Shown one piece after another: positions 34,546 to 41,800 of a stretch of DNA of 64,000 nt. The translations under genes and the position numbers were made by a program. Position 1 is the stretch's first letter. Each line of letters begins with the position of its first letter. The notes under the pieces were generated by a model. The model made no database searches. It saw only the letters and a list, made by a program, of their open reading frames with translations, and had not been told where the DNA came from. The stretch is from Geothrix sp. 21YS21S-4 (GTDB lineage: Bacteria; Acidobacteriota; Holophagae; Holophagales; Holophagaceae): contig NZ_CP132719.1 of assembly GCF_030845995.1 (NCBI RefSeq), positions 1,426,001 to 1,490,000 on the forward strand. The letters run 5' to 3'.

Positions 34546-35697
34546 ATGGCGCTGGAAGGCTCCCTCCGGGATTTCGACCTGTTTTCCCTGTTCAACATGA
34601 TCAAGATCCAGGGGAAGAACGGCACCCTGGTCCTCTCCCAGGGCCAGGAGTTCGTCAAAGTCTTCTTCGAGAACGGCGAGATCGTCGGCTGCGACTCCAA
34701 CCAGGTGCGGATGGAGGATCGCCTGGGCACCATGCTGGTGCGCCTGGGCCGCCTGACCGGCGACGAGCTGATGGGCATGGTCCAGATCCAGCGCCAGACG
34801 CTCAAGCGGATGGGCACGCTCCTGCTGGAGAGCGGGAAGGTGACGGTTTCGGACCTCCAGGACGCGTTGTTCGGCCAGGCCACCGCCATCCTCCACCGGA
34901 CCTTCCGGTGGGTGGAAGGGGATTACCGGTTCGATTCCTTCCTGCCGCCGGATCTGGACCGGGAACACTTCGTTCCCATCCCCGTGGATACGGTCCTGAT
35001 GGAGGCCGCGCGCATCCAGGACGAGTGGCCCGCGGTGGAGCGCCGCCTGCCTTCGCCGGACGTGCCGCTGGGAAAGTCCATGCGGGCCAAGACCCTGCAC
35101 CTGGACATCGACCGCGAAGTCTCCACCGTGCTGGACGGCAAGGGACAGATCCAACACGGCTCCTCGGGTCTCACCCACGAGCAGGAGGTGGTGCTCTCGT
35201 ACTTCGAGCATCCCCAGGGGCTGAAGGACGTCATCCAGATCAGCCGCTACGAGGAACTCGACACCTGCAAAGCCATCGCGGAACTGCTGGAGGCGGGGCT
35301 GCTGGAGCCGATCTTCGGCGGCGTTCCCAAGGTGGTGCGGCCCTGGGTGGACACCCAGGGGGCCTATCCGGTGGGCAGCTGGGAGCCCAGTCCGCTTCTA
35401 TGGCCGCTGGTGGTTGCGGCCTTCCTCCTGCCGCTCGCCTTCTACGTCCCCCATCAGCGGGGCTCGGTGAACCTGGGACTCGCGAGTCTCCAGCCCGTGG
35501 ACGTGCGCGTCGTGCCGGAAGGCCCCACCCGCCTGCGGCAGGCGTGGGCCCTCCGGATGGCCGCGCCCAGGGACGGAGGTGCCACACTGGCGAAGGCGCT
35601 TCACAGGCCCCTGGACGGGAAGAATCCCGCGCCGGACCTCACGCAGCTGCCCGACCCCATGTCGCCGGCCCCGGCCGCCCCTCCTTCTTCGCGATAA
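34546..35697 (+). CDS. DUF4388 (PATAN-like) domain protein
   Basis: The N-terminal ~110 residues match DUF4388: LEGSLRDFDLFSLFNMIKIQGKNGTLVLSQGQEFVKVFFENGEIVGCDSN, LGTMLVRLGRLTGDELMGMV and LLLESGKVTVSDLQDALFGQ, a domain found in Myxococcus and Geobacter signalling proteins involved in gliding or polarity. The middle contains a winged-helix-like part (EQEVVLSYFEHPQGLKDVIQISRYEELDTCKAIAELLEAGLLEPI). One membrane helix (LLWPLVVAAFLLPLAFYV) lies near residue 285. It ends in a Pro/Ala-rich tail. Cotranscribed with the DUF1844 and TPR genes. Confidence 0.85.
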   Translation: MALEGSLRDFDLFSLFNMIKIQGKNGTLVLSQGQEFVKVFFENGEIVGCDSNQVRMEDRLGTMLVRLGRLTGDELMGMVQIQRQTLKRMGTLLLESGKVTVSDLQDALFGQATAILHRTFRWVEGDYRFDSFLPPDLDREHFVPIPVDTVLMEAARIQDEWPAVERRLPSPDVPLGKSMRAKTLHLDIDREVSTVLDGKGQIQHGSSGLTHEQEVVLSYFEHPQGLKDVIQISRYEELDTCKAIAELLEAGLLEPIFGGVPKVVRPWVDTQGAYPVGSWEPSPLLWPLVVAAFLLPLAFYVPHQRGSVNLGLASLQPVDVRVVPEGPTRLRQAWALRMAAPRDGGATLAKALHRPLDGKNPAPDLTQLPDPMSPAPAAPPSSR

Positions 35698-35709
35698 AAG
35701 GATGTTCCG

Positions 35710-36297
35710 ATGTTCGTGCACCAGCGCCAGGGCTCCCTGGAGGTGATCTGCGGCCCCATGTTCTCCGGCAAGTCCGAGGAGCTCATCCGGCGCATCAAGC
35801 GGGCGATCATCGCCAGACAGAAGGTGCAGGTGTTCAAGCCGGCCCTGGACGACCGCTACGCCGCCGCCGCCATCGCCAGCCACAGCCAGCGCAAGCACGA
35901 CGCCATTCCCGTGAAGAACACGGAGGAACTGCTGCGCCACCTGGATCCCCTGGCCGAGGTGGTGGCCCTGGATGAAGTCCAGTTCCTGGACGAGGGCCTG
36001 ATCCCCATCATCGAAGACCTCGCGGACCGCGGCGTGCGCGTCATCGCCGGGGGCCTGGACCAGGATTCCAACGGCGAGCCCTTCGGGATCATGCCCACCC
36101 TCTTGGCCAAGGCCGAGTACGTCACCAAGCTCCAGGCCATCTGCATGGTCTGCGGCGCCCAGGCGGGCCGCACCCAGCGCATCGTCCAGACCGGCGGGCA
36201 GGTCCTGGTGGGCGCCGGCGAGGCCTACGAGGCCCGCTGCCGCCACTGCCACGAGACGCCCCACGCCACGGGAGGGCGGCTGCTGGAAGGGGAATAG
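35710..36297 (+). CDS. tdk: thymidine kinase
   Basis: Type II thymidine kinase of the salvage pathway. The 195-residue protein has the P-loop CGPMFSGKSEELIRRIKR, the DEVQFLD strand (catalytic Glu), AGGLDQDSNGEPFG lasso region, and a zinc site with CMVCGAQAG and CRHCHE. Length is normal. RBS AAGGA precedes the ATG by seven bases, and it lies 12 bases after the DUF4388 gene, so may belong to that operon. Confidence 0.95.
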   Translation: MFVHQRQGSLEVICGPMFSGKSEELIRRIKRAIIARQKVQVFKPALDDRYAAAAIASHSQRKHDAIPVKNTEELLRHLDPLAEVVALDEVQFLDEGLIPIIEDLADRGVRVIAGGLDQDSNGEPFGIMPTLLAKAEYVTKLQAICMVCGAQAGRTQRIVQTGGQVLVGAGEAYEARCRHCHETPHATGGRLLEGE

Positions 36298-36317
36298 ATC
36301 CGGGCGAAAAAGTGGGA

Positions 36318-36416
36318 ACGCCGACGAGCATCGGTTAAAAGCAAGGAGAGGCTTTTAACCGGGGTTCATCGGCTTTGATCGGCGTTTATCGGTGTTCGGT
36401 CTTTTTCAGTTCGTCA
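36318..36416. repeat. hairpin plus ATCGGC-type intergenic repeat
   Basis: After tdk there is a perfect 11-bp hairpin, CGGTTAAAAGC (36332-36342) and GCTTTTAACCG (36351-36361), followed by three ~11-base variants of TTCATCGGCTT (ggttcatcggctttgatc, ggcgtttatcggtgtt) ending in GTCTTTTTCAG. The first half may be the tdk terminator; the rest looks like a dispersed intergenic repeat. Confidence 0.65.
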
Positions 36417-36565
36417 ATGGATGAGCGCCGCGACAGGGTTTTCATTGGTCCGGGGGACGGATGGCCGAGGCCCGGGTTTGGCGCGGAGATAAACTGGCCG
36501 CGGCGCGCTGCTGCAGCGCCGTTTTCCCATCCCGCCCGAGGCTTCAGGGCATCCAGGAGGTTTCC

Positions 36566-37756
36566 ATGGCCGGCGCCTACGCCACCTTCACCCACCTCAC
36601 CGACTACATGGGCTTGGAGGGGCTGCTCACCGAGGAAGAACGGATGATCCGCGAGACCGCGCGGAGGTTCGTCAACGCCGAGGTCCTGCCCATCATCGAG
36701 AAGCATGCCCAGGAGCAGACCTTCCCCAAGCACCTGATTTCCAAGATGGGCGAGCTGGGTTTCTTCGGGCCCGCGCTGCCCGAGGAATACGGGTGCATGG
36801 GCGTGTCCAACGTGGCCTACGGCCTGCTGATGTACGAGCTGGAGCGGGGCGATTCGGGCCTCCGTTCCTTCGCTTCGGTCCAGGGCAGCCTGGTCATGTG
36901 GCCCATCTACGCCTACGGGAGCGAGGCCCAGAAGAAGCACTGGCTGCCCAAGCTGGCCGCGGGCGAGAAGATCGGCTGCTTCGGGCTCACGGAGCCCGAC
37001 TTCGGTTCCAACCCCGGCGGAATGCTCACCAAGGCCGTGCGCGAGCCGGGCGGCAAGTGGCGGATCAACGGCACCAAGATGTGGATCACCAACGGCACCG
37101 TGGCGGACGTGGCCGTGGTGTGGGCCCAGACGGACGAGGGCATCCGCGGCTTCCTGGTGGAAAAGGGCACGCCGGGGTTCAGCGCCCCGGAGATGAAGGG
37201 CAAGTGGAGCCTGCGCGCCTCCACCACCTCCGAACTGGTGCTGGAGGACGTGATCGTGGACGAGGAGGCCTCCCTCCTGCCCAACGTGAAGGGCCTGAAG
37301 GGGCCGCTGGGCTGCCTCACCCAGGCCCGCTACGGAATCGCGTGGGGGGCGCTGGGCGCCGCGGATGCCTGCTACCAGTGCGCCCTGGACTACGCCCTCT
37401 CCCGCGTCCAGTTCGACAAGCCCATCGCCAGCTACCAGCTCCAGCAGGAGAAACTGGCCTGGATGGTCACCGAGATCACCAAGGGCCAGCTGCTGGTGCT
37501 CCAGCTGGGGCGGCTGAAGGACGCCAAGACCTTCACGCCCGCGCAGGTCTCCATGGCCAAGATGAACAACGTGAACGTGGCGCTCGAGATCTGCCGCAAG
37601 GCCCGCACCATCCTCGGAGCCAATGGCATCCTCGACGAGTACCCCGTCATGCGCCACATGGCCAACCTCGAAAGCGTGTACACCTACGAGGGAACGCACG
37701 ATATGCACACCCTCATCATCGGTCAGGAAATCACCGGAATTCCGGCCTACCGCTGA
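36566..37756 (+). CDS. acyl-CoA dehydrogenase, glutaryl-CoA dehydrogenase-like
   Basis: FAD enzyme of the acyl-CoA dehydrogenase family, 396 residues. Seen are LTEEERMIRETARRFV, the substrate loop CFGLTEPDFGSNPGGM, KMWITNGTVADVAVVWAQ, RVQFDKPIASYQLQQEKLA and the closing YEGTHDMHTLIIGQEITG, in which the Glu is the catalytic base of glutaryl-CoA dehydrogenases. That loop and the length favour GCDH over short-chain enzymes, but the substrate is inferred. CCAGGAGG sits five bases before ATG 36566. It stands alone, with terminators on the downstream side. Confidence 0.9.
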   Translation: MAGAYATFTHLTDYMGLEGLLTEEERMIRETARRFVNAEVLPIIEKHAQEQTFPKHLISKMGELGFFGPALPEEYGCMGVSNVAYGLLMYELERGDSGLRSFASVQGSLVMWPIYAYGSEAQKKHWLPKLAAGEKIGCFGLTEPDFGSNPGGMLTKAVREPGGKWRINGTKMWITNGTVADVAVVWAQTDEGIRGFLVEKGTPGFSAPEMKGKWSLRASTTSELVLEDVIVDEEASLLPNVKGLKGPLGCLTQARYGIAWGALGAADACYQCALDYALSRVQFDKPIASYQLQQEKLAWMVTEITKGQLLVLQLGRLKDAKTFTPAQVSMAKMNNVNVALEICRKARTILGANGILDEYPVMRHMANLESVYTYEGTHDMHTLIIGQEITGIPAYR

Positions 37757-37782
37757 TTCGGGTGGCAGTCGTTCACCCGCGA

Positions 37783-37810
37783 ACAGGCCCGCCGTATGGC
37801 GGGCCTGTTT
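37783..37810. terminator. terminator between the acyl-CoA dehydrogenase and uspA
   Basis: A perfect 12-bp stem, AACAGGCCCGCC (37783-37794) and GGCGGGCCTGTT (37799-37810), with GTAT loop and T-rich sequence after it (TTCGTTTTTC). It lies between convergent genes and may serve both. Confidence 0.88.
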
Positions 37811-37816
37811 CGTTTT

Positions 37817-38257
37817 TCACTTCTTCGGCGCGCGATTCTGCTCCGTCCTCACCACCAGCACGTCGCAGGGGGCCAGCCGCACGGCGCGGGCGGCGGTGCT
37901 GCCGAAGAGCAGGCGTTCCAGCGTGGAATGGCCGACCTGGGCCACCACCAGGAGGGTGCGGGAATCCGCGGCGGCCACCAGTTCCTCCGCGGGGCCGCCC
38001 CAGGTGACGGCGACCGTGGCGTCGGGGTAGGGCTTGGTCCAGCTCTCGAGCTGCTCGCGGGCATGGTCCTCCATCGTCTGGAGCCAGGCGGGGTCGGGCA
38101 GGGCGATCTGGGCTTCGGGCAGCATGGGAGCCGGCGGCTGGAGGACGTGCATGGCCACCAGCGGGACGCCCAGCCGCTCGGCCCAGCCTCCGGCCCGCTC
38201 CAGGGCCTGCCTGGACGCTTCGGAAAAATCCACTCCCACCAGCACGCGCGCGATCAT
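37817..38257 (-). CDS. universal stress protein (UspA family)
   Basis: A single-domain, 146-residue Usp: ARVLVGVDFSEASRQALERA at the N-terminus, LVAMHVLQPP, then ATVAVTWGGPAEELVAAADSRTLLVVAQVGHSTLERLLFGSTAARAVRLAPCDVLVVR. The G-x2-G-x9-G-S/T ATP-binding pattern is partly kept as VGHSTLERLLFGSTA. Cytoplasmic stress protein of unknown partner. Start ATG 38257 has GGAGG with a four-base gap; divergent from the pirin genes. Confidence 0.9.
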   Translation of the reverse strand: MIARVLVGVDFSEASRQALERAGGWAERLGVPLVAMHVLQPPAPMLPEAQIALPDPAWLQTMEDHAREQLESWTKPYPDATVAVTWGGPAEELVAAADSRTLLVVAQVGHSTLERLLFGSTAARAVRLAPCDVLVVRTEQNRAPKK

Positions 38258-38329
38258 GGCGCCTCCGTCGGATACGCCCAAGCTTAGGGTCCCGCTCCCC
38301 GCCGTCTCCAGTTTTTTTCCGGGGAGGGG

Positions 38330-38357
38330 TTGAATAATGAGTTGCAACACCTAAAAT
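38330..38357 (+). promoter_or_regulatory. candidate promoter for the pirin operon
   Basis: TTGAAT (38330-38335), 16 bases, then TAAAAT (38352-38357), in the short AT-rich stretch between uspA and the pirin gene. The leader would be only about a dozen bases and would begin at the AAGGAG ribosome binding site. Confidence 0.35.
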
Positions 38358-38375
38358 GACTTTGAAGGAGGCGCC

Positions 38376-39074
38376 ATGATCACGCTGCGTCGCGCCCAGG
38401 ACCGGGGACACTTCGATTTCGGGTGGCTGGACACCCGGCACACCTTCTCGTTCGGGGAGTATTTCGATCCCGAGCACAGCGGTTTCCGCGCCCTGCGGGT
38501 GCTGAACGAGGATCGCGTCCAGCCGGGGAAGGGCTTCGGCACCCATTCGCACCGGGACATGGAGATCCTCACGTGGGTGATCTCCGGTGCCCTGGCGCAC
38601 GGTGACAGCCTCGGCACGCGCGGAGTGATCCGGCCCGGCGAGGTCCAGCTCATGAGCGCGGGCACCGGCATCCGCCACAGCGAAACCAATCCCTCGGACG
38701 CGGAGCCGGTCCACTTCCTCCAGATCTGGATCGTCCCCGCGTCGGAAGGCCTTCCGCCCCGCTACGACCAGAAGATGTTCCCGGAAGCCGATTTGAAGAA
38801 TCGTCTGCGGCTGATCGCCGGTCCGGAGGCTGAGGAGGGGGCCGCGAAGGTGGTCCAGGACGTGAAGATCTATGCCGCGCGGTTGGATCCCGGGGCGGAG
38901 GTGAGGGCGGACTTGGCCGCTGGTCGCGCGGGCTTCCTCCACGTGGCTTCCGGAACGGTCTCCCTGCAGGGCGCCGCGCTCCGCGCCGGGGATGGCGCCC
39001 GCATCGAGGGGGAACCCTCCGTGGCCGTGATCGGGGAAACCGCCGCCGAAATCCTGTTCTTCGACCTCGCCTGA
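38376..39074 (+). CDS. pirin-family bicupin (YhaK-like)
   Basis: The 232-residue protein opens with FDFGWLDTRHTFSFGEYFDPEHSGFRALRVLNEDRVQPGKGFGTHSHRDMEILTWVISGALAHGDSLGTRGVIRPGEVQLMSAGTGIRHSETNP, the standard pirin N-terminal cupin with metal ligands (His of THSHRDMEI and the later His and Glu of RHSETN). It resembles E. coli YhaK/YhhW; pirins act as quercetinase-like enzymes or redox sensors and the role here is unknown. AAGGAGG precedes the ATG by five bases. Followed by a second pirin. Confidence 0.9.
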   Translation: MITLRRAQDRGHFDFGWLDTRHTFSFGEYFDPEHSGFRALRVLNEDRVQPGKGFGTHSHRDMEILTWVISGALAHGDSLGTRGVIRPGEVQLMSAGTGIRHSETNPSDAEPVHFLQIWIVPASEGLPPRYDQKMFPEADLKNRLRLIAGPEAEEGAAKVVQDVKIYAARLDPGAEVRADLAAGRAGFLHVASGTVSLQGAALRAGDGARIEGEPSVAVIGETAAEILFFDLA

Positions 39075-39083
39075 GGAGCTTCC

Positions 39084-39950
39084 ATGCGCATCAAGCCCGT
39101 GGTTTCCGTCGTGTCCGGCCAACCCACCCGGGACGGCAACGGCGTCCCCCTGGTCCGCCTCGTCCCGGGGCAGGGGCAGAAGGGCAGCGGCGCGTTCCGG
39201 ACGATGGATCCCTTTCTCCTCATGGACCACTTCGGCCCCATGGTGCTGCCGCCGGGGACGGATGCGGGGTTTCCGCCCCATCCCCACAAGGGCTTCCAGA
39301 CCCTCACCTACCTCATCCAGGGCGCTTTCCGCCACCGCGACAGCACGGGCGGCGCGGGCCTCCTCCGTCCGGGCGGCGCGCAGCTGATGAACGCCGGGGC
39401 GGGAATCATCCACGAGGAGATGCCCGTTCCGGAGCACCTGGAAACGGGCGGACCCATCGAGGGCGTGCAGTTGTGGATCAACCTTCCGCGGGCGGACAAG
39501 GCCTCCGCTCCCGGCTACACCGACCTCCAGCCGGAATCCATGCCGTGGACCCCCGTGGCGGATGGTCGATTGCGCGTGCTGCTGGGGACCTGGGCGGGCG
39601 TCACCGGCCCGGGCCGCACGCCCGCGCGGATCGCCTATGCCCACCTGGAACTGGATGAGGGCGGGCGCTTCGAGCATGCCATCCCGGCCGGCTGGGTGGC
39701 GGCCATCGTGCCCCTGCGGGGAAACGTGCGGGTGGCGGACGTGGCCGTGCCTGCCAACAGTGTCGCGCTCCTGGGCGAGGGAGAGGCGCTGGGGTTGGAG
39801 GCGCTTTCCGACGCCAGCGTGATGCTTCTGGCCGGCGAGCCGCTGGCGGAACCCATCGCCCACTACGGCCCCTTCGTGATGAACGTGCCGGAGGAAATCG
39901 AGCAGGCCCTTGCCGATTACCAGCAGGGCCGCTGGGGCAGTCTCGACTGA
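39084..39950 (+). CDS. pirin-family protein
   Basis: A 288-residue pirin of the longer form: FLLMDHFGP, FPPHPHKGFQTLTYLIQGAFRHRDSTGG, LRPGGAQLMNAGAGIIHEEMPV and VQLWINLP. The metal ligands (His of HPHKGF, His of IHEEM) are present. It lies nine bases after the first pirin, with GAGGAG upstream, so the two are an operon. Paired pirin genes suggest a related but not identical function. Confidence 0.9.
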   Translation: MRIKPVVSVVSGQPTRDGNGVPLVRLVPGQGQKGSGAFRTMDPFLLMDHFGPMVLPPGTDAGFPPHPHKGFQTLTYLIQGAFRHRDSTGGAGLLRPGGAQLMNAGAGIIHEEMPVPEHLETGGPIEGVQLWINLPRADKASAPGYTDLQPESMPWTPVADGRLRVLLGTWAGVTGPGRTPARIAYAHLELDEGGRFEHAIPAGWVAAIVPLRGNVRVADVAVPANSVALLGEGEALGLEALSDASVMLLAGEPLAEPIAHYGPFVMNVPEEIEQALADYQQGRWGSLD

Positions 39951-40005
39951 ACTTGAACCCCCCGCTTGAGGGGCCGATGGGAGAACCAGCCCCCAGGGAG
40001 ATCCC

Positions 40006-41580
40006 ATGTTCCGTCCCGCTCCCAGGCCCTCCCCGGACCGCCTTCTCGTCGGCGATGAGGCGGCGCTCGTCCGGGATCTGGGAGGGCTGGAGCGGGTGAT
40101 CAACCGGTCGGCCGCAGGTGCCGCGCGGACATCCGCCCGGATCCAGACCCTGGCGCGGGAAATCGACCAGATCCTCGTCAGCACCCGCTCGATCCAACAG
40201 ACCCTGGTGGGCCTTGATGACGACATCTCCCGCGCGGCCACGGCGGCGGAAGAGGGCGCCGACGCCACCCGCCGGACCGCGGATCTGACGGCGCAGGGGC
40301 GGCGGGAAAGCGCCGAGGCCGTGTCCACCGTGCGGGAGCTGCAGCGCCAGACGGGGCTCACCGCCGAGAAACTGGAATCGCTGTTGGGCCACATTGCCCA
40401 GGTGAGCGAAGTCTCGCAGGTGATCGGCGAGATCGCGGATCGGACGGGGCTCCTCAGCCTGAACGCCGCCATCGAGGCCGCCCACGCGGGTGAGGCGGGC
40501 CGCGGCTTTGCCGTGGTGGCCGACGAGGTGCGCAAACTGGCGGATCGCACTTCCCAGCAGACCGAAGAGATCGCCGCGCTGCTGGAGGCCATCCGGCGGG
40601 ACCTGGACCCTGCGCGGGAGGCCATGAACCGCAGCGTGGGCTTGGCTTCCGAGACGCGGACGCGCGTGGAGACCGTGGAAGAGCGGTTTTCCGGAATCGC
40701 AGAGCTGGCGGCCTCGGCCGCGGGAAACGTGGTGAGCATCGCGCAATCCGCCGCCAGCCAGCACGGGGCCGCCCGCACCCTGGTGGAAGCCTCTGCCAGC
40801 CTCCTGGAGTCCACCGGCACGTTGAAAACCGAGGCGGAAGCCGTGTCCCGGGAGGCGTTCGCCGTGGCCTCCTTCACGGAAGAGGGCCATCGCCACCTCG
40901 CGCCCTACGACGTCGGTTCCCAGTTCCACCGTGCCCTCCGCCTAGCGCGCGACCTCTCGGCGGTGTGCACCCGCATCCTGGAAGCCCCCGTCCAGGAAGG
41001 GCGGATCCGTCCCGATCAGCTCCTGGCGCTGGACTACGCCGAGATCCGCGGGGCGGAGATCCAGGGCCTGGCGGGATTCTTCGGGGTGCGGCACGTGCCG
41101 CCCGAGGGCTTCCAGCCTCCGAAGTTCCGCACCGCCTACGATGCGCTGGTGGAACGGCCTCTGCAGGAAGCCTTCGACGCGGTGCTGGCGCAGGAGCCCC
41201 GCCTGACCTTCGCCCTGGCCATCGACCTCAACAGTTACGCGGCCTCCCACAACCGGCGCTTCACCCAGGATTGGACCGGACGGCCCGAGCAGGACCTTGC
41301 GGGCAATCGCGCGAAGCGCTTCTTCACCGACAACCGCGTGCTGGTGCGGGGGGCGCGCCACGGCCTGGGCGAAACCGCGGAATCCTTGCCCGATCGCGCA
41401 CCTCGCGGAGACTTCCGTCGCGTCGCCGACCTGGCCCGCCCGGCTGCGAAGACGGACGACTTCCTCGTGCAGACCTACGCCCGCGACACCGGCGCGATCA
41501 TCACCGTGCTGACCGTCCCCCTCTACGCCTGCGGCGAACGGTACGGCGCGACGCTTCTGGGGTGGTCGGACGAGGGCTAG
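40006..41580 (+). CDS. soluble methyl-accepting chemotaxis protein with C-terminal sensor domain
   Basis: The 524-residue protein has no membrane helix. The signalling hairpin tip is normal ([35 protein letters not shown], about 145-185), preceded by a coiled coil. The C-terminal ~220 residues (from [19 protein letters not shown]) contain [44 protein letters not shown] and [33 protein letters not shown], a Cache/PAS-like sensory part of a kind seen C-terminal to MCPs in Geobacter-type bacteria. The receptor likely senses a cytoplasmic signal. No che genes are nearby. Confidence 0.85.
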   Translation: MFRPAPRPSPDRLLVGDEAALVRDLGGLERVINRSAAGAARTSARIQTLAREIDQILVSTRSIQQTLVGLDDDISRAATAAEEGADATRRTADLTAQGRRESAEAVSTVRELQRQTGLTAEKLESLLGHIAQVSEVSQVIGEIADRTGLLSLNAAIEAAHAGEAGRGFAVVADEVRKLADRTSQQTEEIAALLEAIRRDLDPAREAMNRSVGLASETRTRVETVEERFSGIAELAASAAGNVVSIAQSAASQHGAARTLVEASASLLESTGTLKTEAEAVSREAFAVASFTEEGHRHLAPYDVGSQFHRALRLARDLSAVCTRILEAPVQEGRIRPDQLLALDYAEIRGAEIQGLAGFFGVRHVPPEGFQPPKFRTAYDALVERPLQEAFDAVLAQEPRLTFALAIDLNSYAASHNRRFTQDWTGRPEQDLAGNRAKRFFTDNRVLVRGARHGLGETAESLPDRAPRGDFRRVADLARPAAKTDDFLVQTYARDTGAIITVLTVPLYACGERYGATLLGWSDEG

Positions 41581-41609
41581 GCGGCGGTCCTGCGACGTGC
41601 CAAAGGGGA

Positions 41610-41629
41610 TATTGAGGTATAACTCAATA
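41610..41629. promoter_or_regulatory. perfect 7-bp-arm palindrome, possible operator
   Basis: TATTGAG-GTATAA-CTCAATA, arms of seven with a six-base spacer, lies in the AT-rich 220 bases upstream of the cadherin-like lipoprotein gene, after the chemotaxis receptor gene. It could bind a dimeric regulator. Confidence 0.4.
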
Positions 41630-41674
41630 CACATCAGCTATATAAATTCTTAACAATTTTTAATGTATCACTTG

Positions 41675-41690
41675 TCGGAATCTATTCCGA
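41675..41690. promoter_or_regulatory. 16-bp perfect palindrome, possible operator
   Basis: TCGGAAT-CT-ATTCCGA, about 110 bases before the lipoprotein start codon, in the same AT-rich stretch. A different sequence from the one at 41610, so a different regulator or a hairpin in the leader could be involved. Confidence 0.4.
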
Positions 41691-41800
41691 TAATCGGTCA
41701 CTTTGCCTCCCCAACCATCCGCCTTTCCCTGTTGATCTCCTGCCTTCGAGCTGGACTGAGGTCCCGCTTTTTTCTTATCTCTTTTCTGTGAGGAAGCCGT

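Noticed and set aside
37773-40877. Very long minus-strand open frame (1034 codons) opposite the pirin and chemoreceptor genes.
   Set aside because: It is a GC-rich shadow: no family similarity and Arg/Ala/Pro-biased composition, while the plus-strand genes have clear domains and ribosome binding sites. The only real gene inside its range on that strand is uspA, in another frame.
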